Source: Gammaproteobacteria bacterium | GTDB lineage: Bacteria > Pseudomonadota > Gammaproteobacteria > Ga0077554 > Ga007554 | Assembly (NCBI GenBank): GCA_040183005.1 | Contig: JAMPIW010000005.1 | Span: 59,417-123,416 of the forward strand | Length of the DNA: 64,000 bases | Direction of reading: 5' to 3' | Shown here: positions 11,301 to 20,290 of the stretch, piece after piece | Numbering within the stretch: position 1 is the stretch's first letter | How the letters are laid out: each line of letters opens with the position of its first letter | Program-made: the position numbers and the translations under genes | The notes under the pieces: model-generated | What the model was told of the DNA's origin: nothing | Databases searched by the model: none | Seen by the model: only the letters and a program-made list of their open reading frames with translations

Positions 11301-14300
11301 TGGAAGCATCACCGTCGGTGGCAGCAGTTCGACATTGAATCTGGCCAGCTCCATGAAAGTGTGGTCGATGAGCATCAATGCGGGTAACACCGCCAATCTT
11401 GGATCGGGAGGGTACACACTTGAAATCACCATAGGCGGAACGCCTTTGTGGAACGCGGGTACATTCACGGCGGGAATATCCACAGTCAGGTATACGGGGT
11501 ATTTGGCAGGGGTAACGGTGGCGCCGAATGCGACCTTCAACAGCTTGGAGTTGGCCCCTGGCGGCGCCGCCACATATTCATTAGGCAACGCCACCACGGT
11601 TACAGGAAACCTCACGATCGGCGCCAACACCTCCTTTACCACCACCGCCAGCAACTACGCCCTGAACGTAGCGGGCAACTGGAGCAACAGCGGGACATTT
11701 ACCGCCAATAGCGGCACGGTGACTTTGAATGGGACTAATCAAACCATCACCGGCAACACCACCTTCAACAATTTCACCAAGAGCGTTTCAAGCGCCGCAA
11801 CCCTTACCTTCGTCGCGGGCAGCACAACCACCATCAACGGTCTGGCGACGATCAATGGCGCTTCCGGGCAATTATTGAGCCTGCGCTCCTCTGTGAATGG
11901 AACGCGCTGGAACATCAGATTCGCTGGAACAAAATCCATCTCATTTGTGGATGTAAGGGACTCCGATGCATCAGGCTCGGCCGTGGCCAACAAACCCGTG
12001 TCGCCCGCAAGCTCCAGCGATGGCGGCAATAACATCTCCTGGTTTGGGAGCGCCATCAACGGCACAGTTTACATCGATGAAGGTGTGACCAACATCGGTG
12101 CCGGCAAGACGGTCAGACTGATCAAAAATGGCGTCGACGCCGGCAGCACCACCACTGATGCCAGCGGCGTGTATTCGATCACGCCGGCAGCGCTCGTCGC
12201 CGGTGATGCTTTGCTGGTCTATATCGACGGCGATGCCACTTATAAAGGCACCACGGTCACGGTTTCCAACGGAGCGACGCTCTCAGGCCTCAACATCTAT
12301 GCCAGTTACGTCATCACCCGCCACGACAACGCAGGTAGCCTCAGTAATGCCAATATGGGCACTGCGAAGGGGGCATATGTTGATACGGACATCTACTACT
12401 CGGTAACGGGCGGCGCGCTCACGGTCAGCGGCACGGGTACGGTGCTGTATATCCCCGCCACCCATAGCTATGCGCCGGGCGGCAACATCACCACACCGAA
12501 CATGACCAGCGTCGGTACTTTCAATGGCGGCAGCGGCAGCATTACCGTCAATGGCATCTTCACGCTTGCTGGAGGAACCTTCACCAGCACCAGCGGCACC
12601 TTTACCGTGGGACGCGTCGCGTCGTCTAGCGAGACCATTTTCACCGTGTCCGGCGGCACATTCAATCACAACAACGGCACCGTGCAATTCAGCCCCGCCA
12701 CCAGCAATGCTTGTGCAACGCAAACTTATACCGTTAGCGTGGTGGCGCCGTTGACCCTCTATAACATCGATGCCAAAGCGATCACCCCAGCCAGCTGCGG
12801 GAATATTCAAAATTTGACGACCAGCGGCGGCGCCATTATCGCCGCCAATAATTTCACCCACACTGACGGTGGATTGCAAGGCGCCTGGGAGGTATGGGGT
12901 AACCTGACCGTGGCCAGTAAGGCCGGAGGCGGGGCGGGAACGCTGACCATGAATGGCAACGGTGCCCAGACCTATGCCTACACCGCTGGGGGCACTACCG
13001 CAAACCTGGTGATCAACACCAGCGGCACCGTCGCCCCCGCCGGTGGAACCACCGCCCTGAAAACCGCATTATTTACCTTAACCAGCGGTACGTTTACCGC
13101 CCCCAGCGGTACCTTTACCGTGGGACGCGTCGCGTCGGCCAGCGAGACCATTTTCACCGTGTCCGGCGGCACATTCAATCACAACAACGGCACCGTGCAA
13201 TTCAGCCCCGCCACCAGCAATGCTTGTGCAACGCAAACTTATACCGTTAGCGTGGTGGCGCCGTTGACCCTCTATAACATCGATGCCAAAGCGATCACCC
13301 CAGCCAGCTGCGGGAATATTCAAAATTTGACGACCAGCGGCGGCGCCATTATCGCCGCCAATAATTTCACCCACACTGACGGCGGATTGCAAGGCGCCTG
13401 GGAGGCCCAAGGAAATATAAGCGTTGCCGCCACTGCGCGTGGCGGCAACGCCACGATCGGTTTCACCGGCGCAGGCAATCAGACCTTTACCAACAGTGGT
13501 GGTAACGAACCGGATGGCAACTACACGGTAAACAAAACCGCCGGTACGGTCACGCTGGCCTCGGCCCTTAACCTCAACGCCGCCAGTCAGGCACTCACCA
13601 TTACAGCGGGTACGCTGGACATTGCCAGTTATAACCTGACGGTGACCAGCACCTTGACGGTCGGTGCTTCCGGCACGCTGCAACTGCAAGGCGGCGAGAC
13701 TGTCACCGCCACCACCAAGACCTTCAATGCTGGCAGCACCGTGATATATAACGGCGGCGGCACCTATGCCTCGCTGGCTGCGGGCAACACCTATTCCAAT
13801 CTCACCTTCAATAACGCTGCGGGTTCGTGGACACACACCACCGCCTTGACCGCCAGCAACCTTACCATCACTGCGGGTACGCTCAACAGCAGCGGGCAAA
13901 ACGTCAACGTCTCGGGTAACTGGAGCAACAGCGGTACATACACCCCCGGCGCCAACACTGTCACGTTCAACGGCACCGCGCAATCCATCACCGGCAACAC
14001 CACCTTCAACAATTTCACCAAGTCGGTGGCAGCGGCCCAGACACTCACCTTCGCCGCCGGAAGCACCCAGACCTTTGGCGGCACCATCAGCCTGCAAGGG
14101 GCCAGTGGTCAGCTCCTGTCGCTGCGCTCATCCACCCCCGGCACACGCTGGAATTTTATAGCCAACGCCAGTGCCACCAAGGCTATTTCGTACGTCAGCG
14201 TCGCGGATTCAGATGCCTCGGGCTCGGCGGCCAGTCAAAAACCAATCGGCCCCAGCAATTCCACCGATATGGGCAACAACATCGCCTGGTTTGCCATCCC

Positions 14301-14691
14301 CACTGTCGTGAAGAGCATGACCGTCATCAGCGACCCACTGAACAACACTACCAATCCAAAGGCGATTCCAGGGGCCATCGTTGAATACACTATCACTATC
14401 GCAAATGGCGCGGGCGCATCGACGGCAACGAATATTGTGGTAACCGACAGCCTAAATGCCAACATTACGGCGGGCAGTCTCGCATTCAACCCCAACACCT
14501 ACGCCGCTGGACAAGGCGTTCAGGTCACCGCCCCCAACATCAACGGGGGTGCAGCACAGAACCTTACCAATGTAGCGGATGCCGATGCGGGCGATTTCAA
14601 CGTGACAGGGGCGAATACGGTTACGGTATCCGGCATCACTCTGGCGGCAGGGCAGTCGGCCACAGTTAAATTTCGGGTGACCGTGCAGTAG
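8344..14691 (+). CDS. Giant secreted repeat protein (Fn3-like, beta-helix, DUF11), 2115 aa
   Basis: A signal peptide occupies about residues 1-38 (hydrophobic LVLLCVLLLSASGTVQAA). The start is GTG 8344 or, more conventionally, ATG 8350. A fibronectin-III-like module lies near 412-512 (NAQVALSWTNPADADLNSI). Right-handed beta-helix repeats lie near 630-795 (GNYIGTN, TIGGT and NVISGN motifs, repeated). Long Thr/Asn/Gly-rich repeats follow, among them two copies of an NWSNSG...ITGNTTFNNFTKSV module at nt ~11680-12045 and ~13915-14293. A near-identical 292-bp block is duplicated 513 bp apart. The last ~130 residues are DUF11-like and match the gene at 1-244. It is probably an adhesin or matrix protein. 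It starts 35 bp after the interrupted OmpA/barrel gene, so the two may be cotranscribed. The ligand is unknown. Confidence 0.8.
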   Translation: MIMSFSQRFTLTRSLAGRMIQLVLLCVLLLSASGTVQAAITYVKTVGTVNAKGASSTTTTFTVGASGASAGNNIIIAIVVGFSAGEDAVVPACTDTKGNTYTTDVDFFNQATAATRTAICSSRLTTSLTTGDIITVTHASQPARALSVDEFSGLAATNPLDKTAGGFGSSLNALSALTATTTQADELVFGAVGVRGPVTEAYTKGASYTALTRDGTTGSSATGNRTINPEYKIVSSTGTYAADGTLETSTGWIAVVATYKAAAVTTTLGNGTDPGNSSLAPGGAATNAGAFSFQTSSGTDIITAATVTLAAGTSGGLSLVEITNSAGTTVYGSVTNPASNTPAITLSTNTLTATTTLTEYRIRVTPKTHANMPAPAGSSYAVTARISAWSSSYIQAGSDTAGTTVTIDNLSPGNVTASTATAGNAQVALSWTNPADADLNSIIVLRRATSAVADVPVEGATYTVGNTIGTATVACVVASPGTSCSDTGLTNGTAYNYKIFAKDSNGNYSATGVVPTGSPVTPSLCPGNVVTTTADTGTNSLRECINTANLNPGTTISFNIPGPGNQSAGADSWWRITPLTWLPGIIASNTIIDGTTQTANQGNTNSLGPEIEINGATVGGVGLDGFGVSSPASNVTIKGFIINQWSGAGISLWTGTGTVTGNYIGTNYAGTAALANTGYGIYVNSNGNTIGGTTAAARNVIAGNGGPGIRIVGNSNTVQGNYIGVNATAGGTLANASDGIQITATATGNTIGGTVAGAGNVISGNTGGGISNISSGSNSVQGNYIGTNTSSASLPNGGDGLYTSAGTVNLGNASEAQSNIIGPNTGVGINLAGGTVNLAGTVTVNDDVTLSTGTLAMGNATLNVSGNWTRTSATVTPGTSTVNLNGTTNQTITSGGASFFNLTLNNTGAAGSDKAIISGTLTTSGALTVTDGTLDIGTNNPAVNTAGNVTISTAGSINVTGRTGTAWIFNGTSTFTDSSSTGPQQLGSITVGGSSSTLNLASSMKVWSMSINAGNTANLGSGGYTLEITIGGTPLWNAGTFTAGISTVRYTGYLAGVTVAPNATFNSLELAPGGAATYSLGNATTVTGNLTIGANTSFTTTASNYALNVAGNWSNSGTFTANSGTVTLNGTNQTITGNTTFNNFTKSVSSAATLTFVAGSTTTINGLATINGASGQLLSLRSSVNGTRWNIRFAGTKSISFVDVRDSDASGSAVANKPVSPASSSDGGNNISWFGSAINGTVYIDEGVTNIGAGKTVRLIKNGVDAGSTTTDASGVYSITPAALVAGDALLVYIDGDATYKGTTVTVSNGATLSGLNIYASYVITRHDNAGSLSNANMGTAKGAYVDTDIYYSVTGGALTVSGTGTVLYIPATHSYAPGGNITTPNMTSVGTFNGGSGSITVNGIFTLAGGTFTSTSGTFTVGRVASSSETIFTVSGGTFNHNNGTVQFSPATSNACATQTYTVSVVAPLTLYNIDAKAITPASCGNIQNLTTSGGAIIAANNFTHTDGGLQGAWEVWGNLTVASKAGGGAGTLTMNGNGAQTYAYTAGGTTANLVINTSGTVAPAGGTTALKTALFTLTSGTFTAPSGTFTVGRVASASETIFTVSGGTFNHNNGTVQFSPATSNACATQTYTVSVVAPLTLYNIDAKAITPASCGNIQNLTTSGGAIIAANNFTHTDGGLQGAWEAQGNISVAATARGGNATIGFTGAGNQTFTNSGGNEPDGNYTVNKTAGTVTLASALNLNAASQALTITAGTLDIASYNLTVTSTLTVGASGTLQLQGGETVTATTKTFNAGSTVIYNGGGTYASLAAGNTYSNLTFNNAAGSWTHTTALTASNLTITAGTLNSSGQNVNVSGNWSNSGTYTPGANTVTFNGTAQSITGNTTFNNFTKSVAAAQTLTFAAGSTQTFGGTISLQGASGQLLSLRSSTPGTRWNFIANASATKAISYVSVADSDASGSAASQKPIGPSNSTDMGNNIAWFAIPTVVKSMTVISDPLNNTTNPKAIPGAIVEYTITIANGAGASTATNIVVTDSLNANITAGSLAFNPNTYAAGQGVQVTAPNINGGAAQNLTNVADADAGDFNVTGANTVTVSGITLAAGQSATVKFRVTVQ
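12601..12892 (+). repeat. First copy of a 292-bp intragenic repeat
   Basis: This segment and 13114-13405 are identical except for about three bases seen by eye. They are spaced exactly 513 bp (171 codons) apart, so frame is kept. The encoded block starts FTVGRVAS and ends GGLQGAWE. It includes a two-cysteine stretch (NACATQTYTV, PASCGNIQ). Confidence 0.9.
13114..13405 (+). repeat. Second copy of the 292-bp intragenic repeat
   Basis: Near-identical partner of 12601-12892. Even synonymous positions match, indicating recent duplication or gene conversion inside the secreted-protein gene. Confidence 0.9.
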
Positions 14692-14692
14692 G

Positions 14693-14926
14693 TCAGCGAT
14701 CTACTTTGCTTTGCTCAAGGTGCTGCTTACTGCAGAAGTAATGATCGTTATCGCGCACCGCTTCGATTTTGGGGATATGCAGGCCACATTGCTCGCAGCG
14801 CACCATATCGCCAGGTTCAGGTGGAATGCGGGATGACGTTTTGGAAGGACGGTTGAGATAGCGTTTGACTATGCGAAAAATCAGCCAAATCGCCACCGCC
14901 AGTAGGATGACGCGGAGAAGGTTCAT
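14693..14926 (-). CDS. Small PP0621-type membrane protein with a zinc-ribbon-like end
   Basis: This 77-residue protein has one N-terminal membrane helix (LLRVILLAVAIWLIFRIV), a basic linker, and a C-terminal region with CEQCGLHIP and an FCSKQH motif that could bind zinc. The pattern fits the PP0621 family, small membrane proteins of proteobacteria with no established function. It converges with the giant secreted-protein gene, one base separating the two stops. It lies just beyond tRNA-Pro and ispB on the same strand. Confidence 0.65.
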   Translation of the reverse strand: MNLLRVILLAVAIWLIFRIVKRYLNRPSKTSSRIPPEPGDMVRCEQCGLHIPKIEAVRDNDHYFCSKQHLEQSKVDR

Positions 14927-14942
14927 ACGGTTCCGACGTTAG

Positions 14943-15019
14943 TGGTCGGGGTGAGAGGATTCGAACCTCCGGCCCCTAGCTCCCGAAGCTAGTGCTCTAC
15001 CAGGCTGAGCTACACCCCG
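14943..15019 (-). tRNA. tRNA-Pro(CGG)
   Basis: Read on the minus strand, the acceptor CGGGGTG pairs with CACCCCG. The D-arm is GCTC...GAGC and the anticodon stem CTAGC/GCTAG encloses TTCGGGA (anticodon CGG). The T-arm is GGAGG TTCGAAT CCTCT, and the 3' CCA is encoded. Length is 77 nt. It resembles bacterial proK. Confidence 0.95.
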
Positions 15020-15028
15020 TCGTCAACG

Positions 15029-15997
15029 TTAATGACTGCGGTTCACAGAAAATTCTGCCAAGGCGTACAACGCATCCCGGTAAGGAGAATCGGGAATCAC
15101 CGAGAGCGCCTCGGTGGCCTTGCGGGCCTCCGCTTGCGCAGAGCGCGCAGTGTACGCGATAGCGCCGGTAGATTCAATGGCCTGCGTGACCGCAACGATA
15201 TTTTCCCGCCCGCCGTTTTCGATAGCATGGCGAATGATAGCCGCCTCCTCCGGCGTGCCGGTGCGCATGGCATGGATCAGCGGCAGGGTGGGCTTGCCTT
15301 CGGCGAGGTCATCGCCGACATTTTTGCCCATTTCTTGCGATGAAGCACTGTAATCCAGCACGTCATCGATGAGCTGAAAAGCCGTGCCCAGATGCATCCC
15401 ATAGGCGGCCATGGCGCACTCCTCCTCCTCCGGGCGCCCGCTGATCACTGCGCCAAGCCGTGCGGAAGCCTCGAACAGCTTGGCCGTTTTGCAATGGATC
15501 ACGTTGAGATAACGCTCTTCAGTAGTATCGGCATCGTGGCAGTTGAGCAATTGCATCACCTCGCCTTCGGCAATGGTATTGGTGACGTGGGCCAGAATCT
15601 CCATGACCCGCATGCTGCGCACGTCCACCATCATCTCGAAAGACCGGGAATACAGGAAATCGCCCACCAGCACGCTGGCTTCGTTACCCCAGATGGCATT
15701 GGCAGTATCCCTGCCCCTGCGCAGCTCCGAACCGTCCACCACGTCGTCATGCAGCAGCGTGGCGGTGTGGATGAATTCAATGACTGCGGCAAGATCGACA
15801 TGATGCGCCCCGCCGTAATCAAAGGCGCGCGCGCTCAATAACACCAGTTTCGGGCGCAGGCGCTTGCCACCGCTGTTGATGATGTAATGCCCAAGCTGAT
15901 TAATAAGTACAACATCAGAGTGCAGCCGTTTGCGGATCAATGCGTCAACGGCGCGCAGGTCATCCTCAATCAGAGCGCTTACGGTTTCGAGGCTCAT
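15029..15997 (-). CDS. ispB: Octaprenyl (long-chain polyprenyl) diphosphate synthase
   Basis: It extends farnesyl diphosphate with isopentenyl units to make the side chain of ubiquinone or menaquinone. Both Asp-rich motifs are present: FARM LLHDDVVDGSELRRGR and SARM QLIDDVLDYS. The GGKRLRP substrate motif lies near the N-terminus. The frame is open to 16048, but AAGG lies 5 nt before the ATG at 15997 (MSLETVSALIEDD, 322 aa). That start matches the usual IspB length of about 320. The gene diverges from rplU-rpmA, the standard gammaproteobacterial arrangement. Exact chain length cannot be read from the sequence. Confidence 0.93.
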   Translation of the reverse strand: MSLETVSALIEDDLRAVDALIRKRLHSDVVLINQLGHYIINSGGKRLRPKLVLLSARAFDYGGAHHVDLAAVIEFIHTATLLHDDVVDGSELRRGRDTANAIWGNEASVLVGDFLYSRSFEMMVDVRSMRVMEILAHVTNTIAEGEVMQLLNCHDADTTEERYLNVIHCKTAKLFEASARLGAVISGRPEEEECAMAAYGMHLGTAFQLIDDVLDYSASSQEMGKNVGDDLAEGKPTLPLIHAMRTGTPEEAAIIRHAIENGGRENIVAVTQAIESTGAIAYTARSAQAEARKATEALSVIPDSPYRDALYALAEFSVNRSH

Positions 15998-16128
15998 CAT
16001 TGCCTTGTTATAACGATAATGGATACTGTTTTTGGCGAGTTCTGGCATGCTGCCATTGTAGAAGTTATAAACGACGCCTTACAAGGGCTAGTTCATACTG
16101 AAATCCAAGTTTGTTTCAAGATTATCGT

Positions 16129-16157
16129 TTGACCTTTTTCCCGTCGGACGTTAGAAT
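16129..16157 (+). promoter_or_regulatory. Sigma-70 promoter of rplU-rpmA
   Basis: TTGACC (16129-16134), a 17-bp spacer and TAGAAT (16152-16157) lie about 85 bp before rplU. This is a near-consensus housekeeping promoter. Confidence 0.75.
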
Positions 16158-16241
16158 TGACGTTTTACCAAAGCCTGAAGGCGAAAAACCGTTTGCGCCG
16201 GGGCTTGGTTACGCACAAGAATTTGGGGAGATAAAGAATTT

Positions 16242-16556
16242 ATGTACGCGGTGATTATGAGCGGCGGAAAGCAGTACCGGGTTACCGAAGGCGACGTGCT
16301 GAAGGTTGAGACACTGGCGGTTGAAGAAGGCGCCTCGCTCGACTTTGATCAGGTGTTGATGGTCGCCAATGGTGACGATATCAAAATCGGCGCCCCTTAT
16401 GTTGCTGGCGGCAAAGTAACAGCCACCGTCAAATCGCACGGGCGCGGCGAGAAAATCAAAATCGTCAAGATGCGTCGCCGCAAGCATTACCGAAACATAA
16501 CCGGGCACCGCCAGAATTACACGGAATTGCAGATCACCGGCATCAGCGCTGGTTAA
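16242..16556 (+). CDS. rplU: 50S ribosomal protein L21
   Basis: This 104-residue protein of the large ribosomal subunit binds 23S rRNA near L20. It starts [18 protein letters not shown] and carries [19 protein letters not shown], the conserved C-terminal L21 signature. Length is normal for the family. GGGGAG lies just upstream of the ATG. It is the first gene of the rplU-rpmA unit, with rpmA 40 bp downstream, and is driven by the promoter at 16129-16157. Confidence 0.98.
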   Translation: MYAVIMSGGKQYRVTEGDVLKVETLAVEEGASLDFDQVLMVANGDDIKIGAPYVAGGKVTATVKSHGRGEKIKIVKMRRRKHYRNITGHRQNYTELQITGISAG

Positions 16557-16596
16557 GCCCCTAAAGTTATCAACACGTTACTGAGGTCATACACAA

Positions 16597-16854
16597 ATGG
16601 CACATAAAAAAGCAGGCGGCTCTACTCGCAACGGCCGTGATTCAGAATCAAAACGTCTTGGCGTCAAATGCTTTGGCAGCGAGCGCGTACTGGCCGGCAA
16701 CATCATTGTCAGGCAACGCGGCACGCACTTTAACCCCGGCGTAAATGTTGGCTGCGGCCGCGATCATACCCTGTTTGCCAAAGCTGCGGGCACCGTGGTA
16801 TTCGCAACCAAGGGACCTCACAGCCGCAGGGTTGTAAGCGTCATCCCTGATTAA
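16597..16854 (+). CDS. rpmA: 50S ribosomal protein L27
   Basis: This 85-residue large-subunit protein has an N-terminal tail that reaches the peptidyl-transferase centre. It starts [19 protein letters not shown], the invariant L27 N-terminus, and continues with [23 protein letters not shown] (partly quoted: [18 protein letters not shown]). Length is standard. It follows rplU and is closed by a strong terminator at 16886. Confidence 0.98.
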   Translation: MAHKKAGGSTRNGRDSESKRLGVKCFGSERVLAGNIIVRQRGTHFNPGVNVGCGRDHTLFAKAAGTVVFATKGPHSRRVVSVIPD

Positions 16855-16885
16855 AGAGCGGTTTAGTACTGCGTCCCGCAAAAAG

Positions 16886-16909
16886 CCCCGTCCTAGCACG
16901 GGGTTTTTT
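16886..16909 (+). terminator. Intrinsic terminator of rplU-rpmA
   Basis: CCCCGT/ACGGGG stem with a 6-base loop, preceded by A's and followed by six T's, 32 bp after the rpmA stop. Confidence 0.9.
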
Positions 16910-17034
16910 GTTGCGCAGATTGATATCCTCGCGATTTGCCACCACTATAAGCAAAATCCCTGAAACACCTGCCACTACGCGCCCATCCACCGCATTCAAG
17001 GGCGAAACCCCGGGAAACATCCCTTTCAGCCTAG

Positions 17035-18138
<1,104 letters not shown>

Positions 18139-18280
18139 CAACCGGAACCCAGAAAGCACTGCGATAGCTCACTGAACATAGGGGGCGATTTGGGCCGTTT
18201 TTAGGTTGAATCGCCAAACAAAATGGGCGTATTGTTAGCATATGGGGATAACCGGGTAAATATCAGCTACATTAGCAATC

Positions 18281-18778
18281 ATGCAACTAACCTTATATAC
18301 CGATTACTCGCTTCGGGTACTGCTTTATCTCGGCATACACAAAGACGAGAAGGCGACCATCAGCGAGATCGCGGATTATTTCAAAATCTCGCGCAACCAC
18401 CTGGTTAAGGTAGTGCATAACCTCGCCAACTGCGATTACATCCATACCATGCGTGGCAAGGGCGGAGGAATGTACTTGGCGCGCGCCCCTGAAGAGATCA
18501 ATGTCGGCGACGTCATCCGGCATACTGAACCGAATTTCCACGTTGTCGAGTGCTACAACACCCAAGCCAGCCATTGCCCGGTCGTCAAAACGTGCAGCCT
18601 GATTGGCGTGCTAAATAACGCCATGACCAGTTTCTTCTCCGTTCTGGACCAATATACCCTGGCAGATCTTCTTAAAAAGCAAGATGTCATTAGCGCGCCG
18701 CTTCAGTTCATCCCCTCTCTCTCCAGGGCGCATCAAACCATCGAAATAAAACGGGCAAAGAGCACCCAGAAAAATTGA
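18281..18778 (+). CDS. nsrR: Rrf2-family regulator, NsrR-like
   Basis: This 165-residue winged-helix regulator starts MQLTLYTDYSLRVLLYLG, the NsrR-type N-terminus. It has the helix-turn-helix TISEIADYFKISRNHLVKVV and three cysteines in ECYNTQASHCPVVKTC (C-x7-C-x5-C), the region that holds an Fe-S cluster in NsrR. LDQYTLADLL near the end is also NsrR-like. NsrR senses nitric oxide and represses detoxification genes. No NO-detoxification gene lies next to it. The C-terminal ~20 residues are basic and extended. Rrf2 membership is firm; NsrR rather than IscR rests on the N-terminus and Cys spacing. Confidence 0.82.
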   Translation: MQLTLYTDYSLRVLLYLGIHKDEKATISEIADYFKISRNHLVKVVHNLANCDYIHTMRGKGGGMYLARAPEEINVGDVIRHTEPNFHVVECYNTQASHCPVVKTCSLIGVLNNAMTSFFSVLDQYTLADLLKKQDVISAPLQFIPSLSRAHQTIEIKRAKSTQKN

Positions 18779-18787
18779 TTGCTTATG

Positions 18788-18812
18788 GTAGGGTGCGTCC
18801 CGCGACCCCTAC
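18788..18812. repeat. Short GTAGGGTGCGTCCC repeat copy
   Basis: GTAGGGTGCGTCCC, followed by CGCGACCCCTAC, forms an imperfect palindrome. Its first 14 bases match the left arm of the larger palindromic element at 43221-43286. Both sit in intergenic gaps, so this may be a shortened copy of a dispersed repeat family. Confidence 0.5.
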
Positions 18813-18825
18813 GCCACGCAAAACA

Positions 18826-19665
18826 TCATCTTTGGATTTTTTTTCGCAACCCCTCAATCACCGGCACAGTCTGCGGGCGCACCCCTCGCCACAGAAAAAA
18901 CGCTTCAGCAGCCTGCTCCACCAGCATCCCCAGGCCATCCAGCGCCTTTCGCGCACCGTGTTGCATTGCCCAAAGCATGAAGGGCGTCGGCTCTGCACCG
19001 TACATCATGTCATAGCAGCAGCAACCTTCTCTCAGCGCGGTGGCGGGCAGCGGCGGCACCTCCCCCTTCAGGCTGGCTGCCGTGCCGTTAATGATGAGAT
19101 CAAACCGTTGTGCGTCAATATCTTGATAGCCACATCCGTAAACCGGCCCGAAATCCGTCAATTCTTTGGCTAATGCGATTGCCTTGTCCGCGGTGCGATT
19201 GGCGATGACCAGTTGAGCGGGATGCTCTTCCAGCAACGGGGCGAGCACACCACGCACCGCGCCGCCAGCCCCAAGCAGCAATACGCGCCGGTCGGCAATC
19301 TCTACACCATGGTTGATACGCAGGTCACGCACCAGGCCAACACCATCGGTATTGTCGCCGTAACTCGTACCGTCCGCTCGAAATAGCAGAGTATTCACGG
19401 CCCCCGCCCGTTCCGCGCGCGCACTACGCTCATCGGCCAGCTCCCACGCCTCCCGTTTGAAGGGCACAGTGATATTAAGCCCCTTGCCGCCGCCTTCCAC
19501 AAAAGCGGATACGGCTTCAGCGAAACGGCCCTGCTCCACCAGCATGGCGGTGTACACTAAATTCTGACCGGTCTGACGCGCGAACAGGGTATGAATCTGC
19601 GGTGACTTGCTATGAGCGATGGGGTTACCCATCACGGCGTAGTGATCGGTTTTTACGTGTATCAT
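18826..19665 (-). CDS. aroE: Shikimate dehydrogenase (NADP+)
   Basis: It reduces 3-dehydroshikimate to shikimate in chorismate synthesis. The shikimate site YAVMGNPIAHSKSPQIH is near residue 9, the catalytic Lys lies in NITVPFKREAW, and the NADP fold has LLLGAGGAVRGVLAPLL with ANRT. NTDGVGLVRDL and GLGMLVEQAAEAF are also conserved. The frame is open to 19713, but ATG 19665 (MIHVKTDHYAVMGNP, 279 aa) gives normal length and is preferred. It converges with the nsrR-like gene. Confidence 0.95.
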   Translation of the reverse strand: MIHVKTDHYAVMGNPIAHSKSPQIHTLFARQTGQNLVYTAMLVEQGRFAEAVSAFVEGGGKGLNITVPFKREAWELADERSARAERAGAVNTLLFRADGTSYGDNTDGVGLVRDLRINHGVEIADRRVLLLGAGGAVRGVLAPLLEEHPAQLVIANRTADKAIALAKELTDFGPVYGCGYQDIDAQRFDLIINGTAASLKGEVPPLPATALREGCCCYDMMYGAEPTPFMLWAMQHGARKALDGLGMLVEQAAEAFFLWRGVRPQTVPVIEGLRKKIQR

Positions 19666-19818
19666 CCAACAATCCTTGAATGGCACCTTGCGTTGCGTTT
19701 GTGTGATAAGCAAGAAAAATGATACCGTAGCATATGTTTGGGTACGAATGTTGCTTAGTTAATACCTTCAAGGAAAAGTTACAATTCAATTTCAGGTGTC
19801 GACGCAGTGGATTGCAAC

Positions 19819-20290
19819 ATGGCCCTAAGAGCGTGGCGGAAATTGATCAGCCTCTGTTGCCTAGGGCTGCTGTTCATGATTATTAACCATGCCTCTGCGG
19901 ACCAGGCACGGCATATGGTGCTGGTTGCTGGCGCCAACGCCTACATCCCTCCTCTCACCTCTGCCGAAGTGCGAAAACTGTTTCTGGGCGTGGTCATAAT
20001 CAAGGATGGGCAGCGCATTGAGCCATTACTCAACCTGACCAATCCTTTGCTGCATGAGGTGTTCCTGCAGAAGGTCATATTCATGTTCATCTGAAAATTA
20101 CGAGCGCCAGCTATTTGCGCGGATCAGCCATTTAGGCGATCCGCGCCCACAAGAGTATTCTGATCACTGGCAGTTAATCAGCGCTCTGCGCAGCCGGCCC
20201 GGCGCAGTCAGTTATATGTGGGCGCAAGACGCTCGTCCCCGGCTGGGCCTGAAGATAGTACAAGAGCTATGGCAAAGCCGACAGGAATAG
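19819..20290 (+). pseudogene. Frameshifted small phosphate-binding-like periplasmic protein
   Basis: A signal peptide (MALRAWRKLISLCCLGLLFM, ending ASA) leads into a PstS/PBP-like domain: LVAGANAYIPPLTSAEVRKL, FLG, DGQRIEPLLN and LLHEVFLQKV. The frame then ends at TGA 20092-20094. The next frame continues the homology-like sequence at once: SENYERQLFARISHLGDPRP, then RPGAVSYMWAQDARP, ending at 20290. Removing one base near 20085 joins the two into about 157 residues, so this is a pseudogene or a sequence error. Such short binding-protein genes often precede GGDEF genes and may supply a ligand-sensing partner. Its end overlaps the GGDEF-EAL start, which suggests coupling. Confidence 0.7.

Noticed and set aside
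12283..14097. Long Gly/Arg/Val-rich minus-strand frames under the giant secreted gene
   Set aside because: They arise from repetitive Thr/Asn/Gly codons on the plus strand, have no start context or motifs, and repeat where the sense gene repeats.
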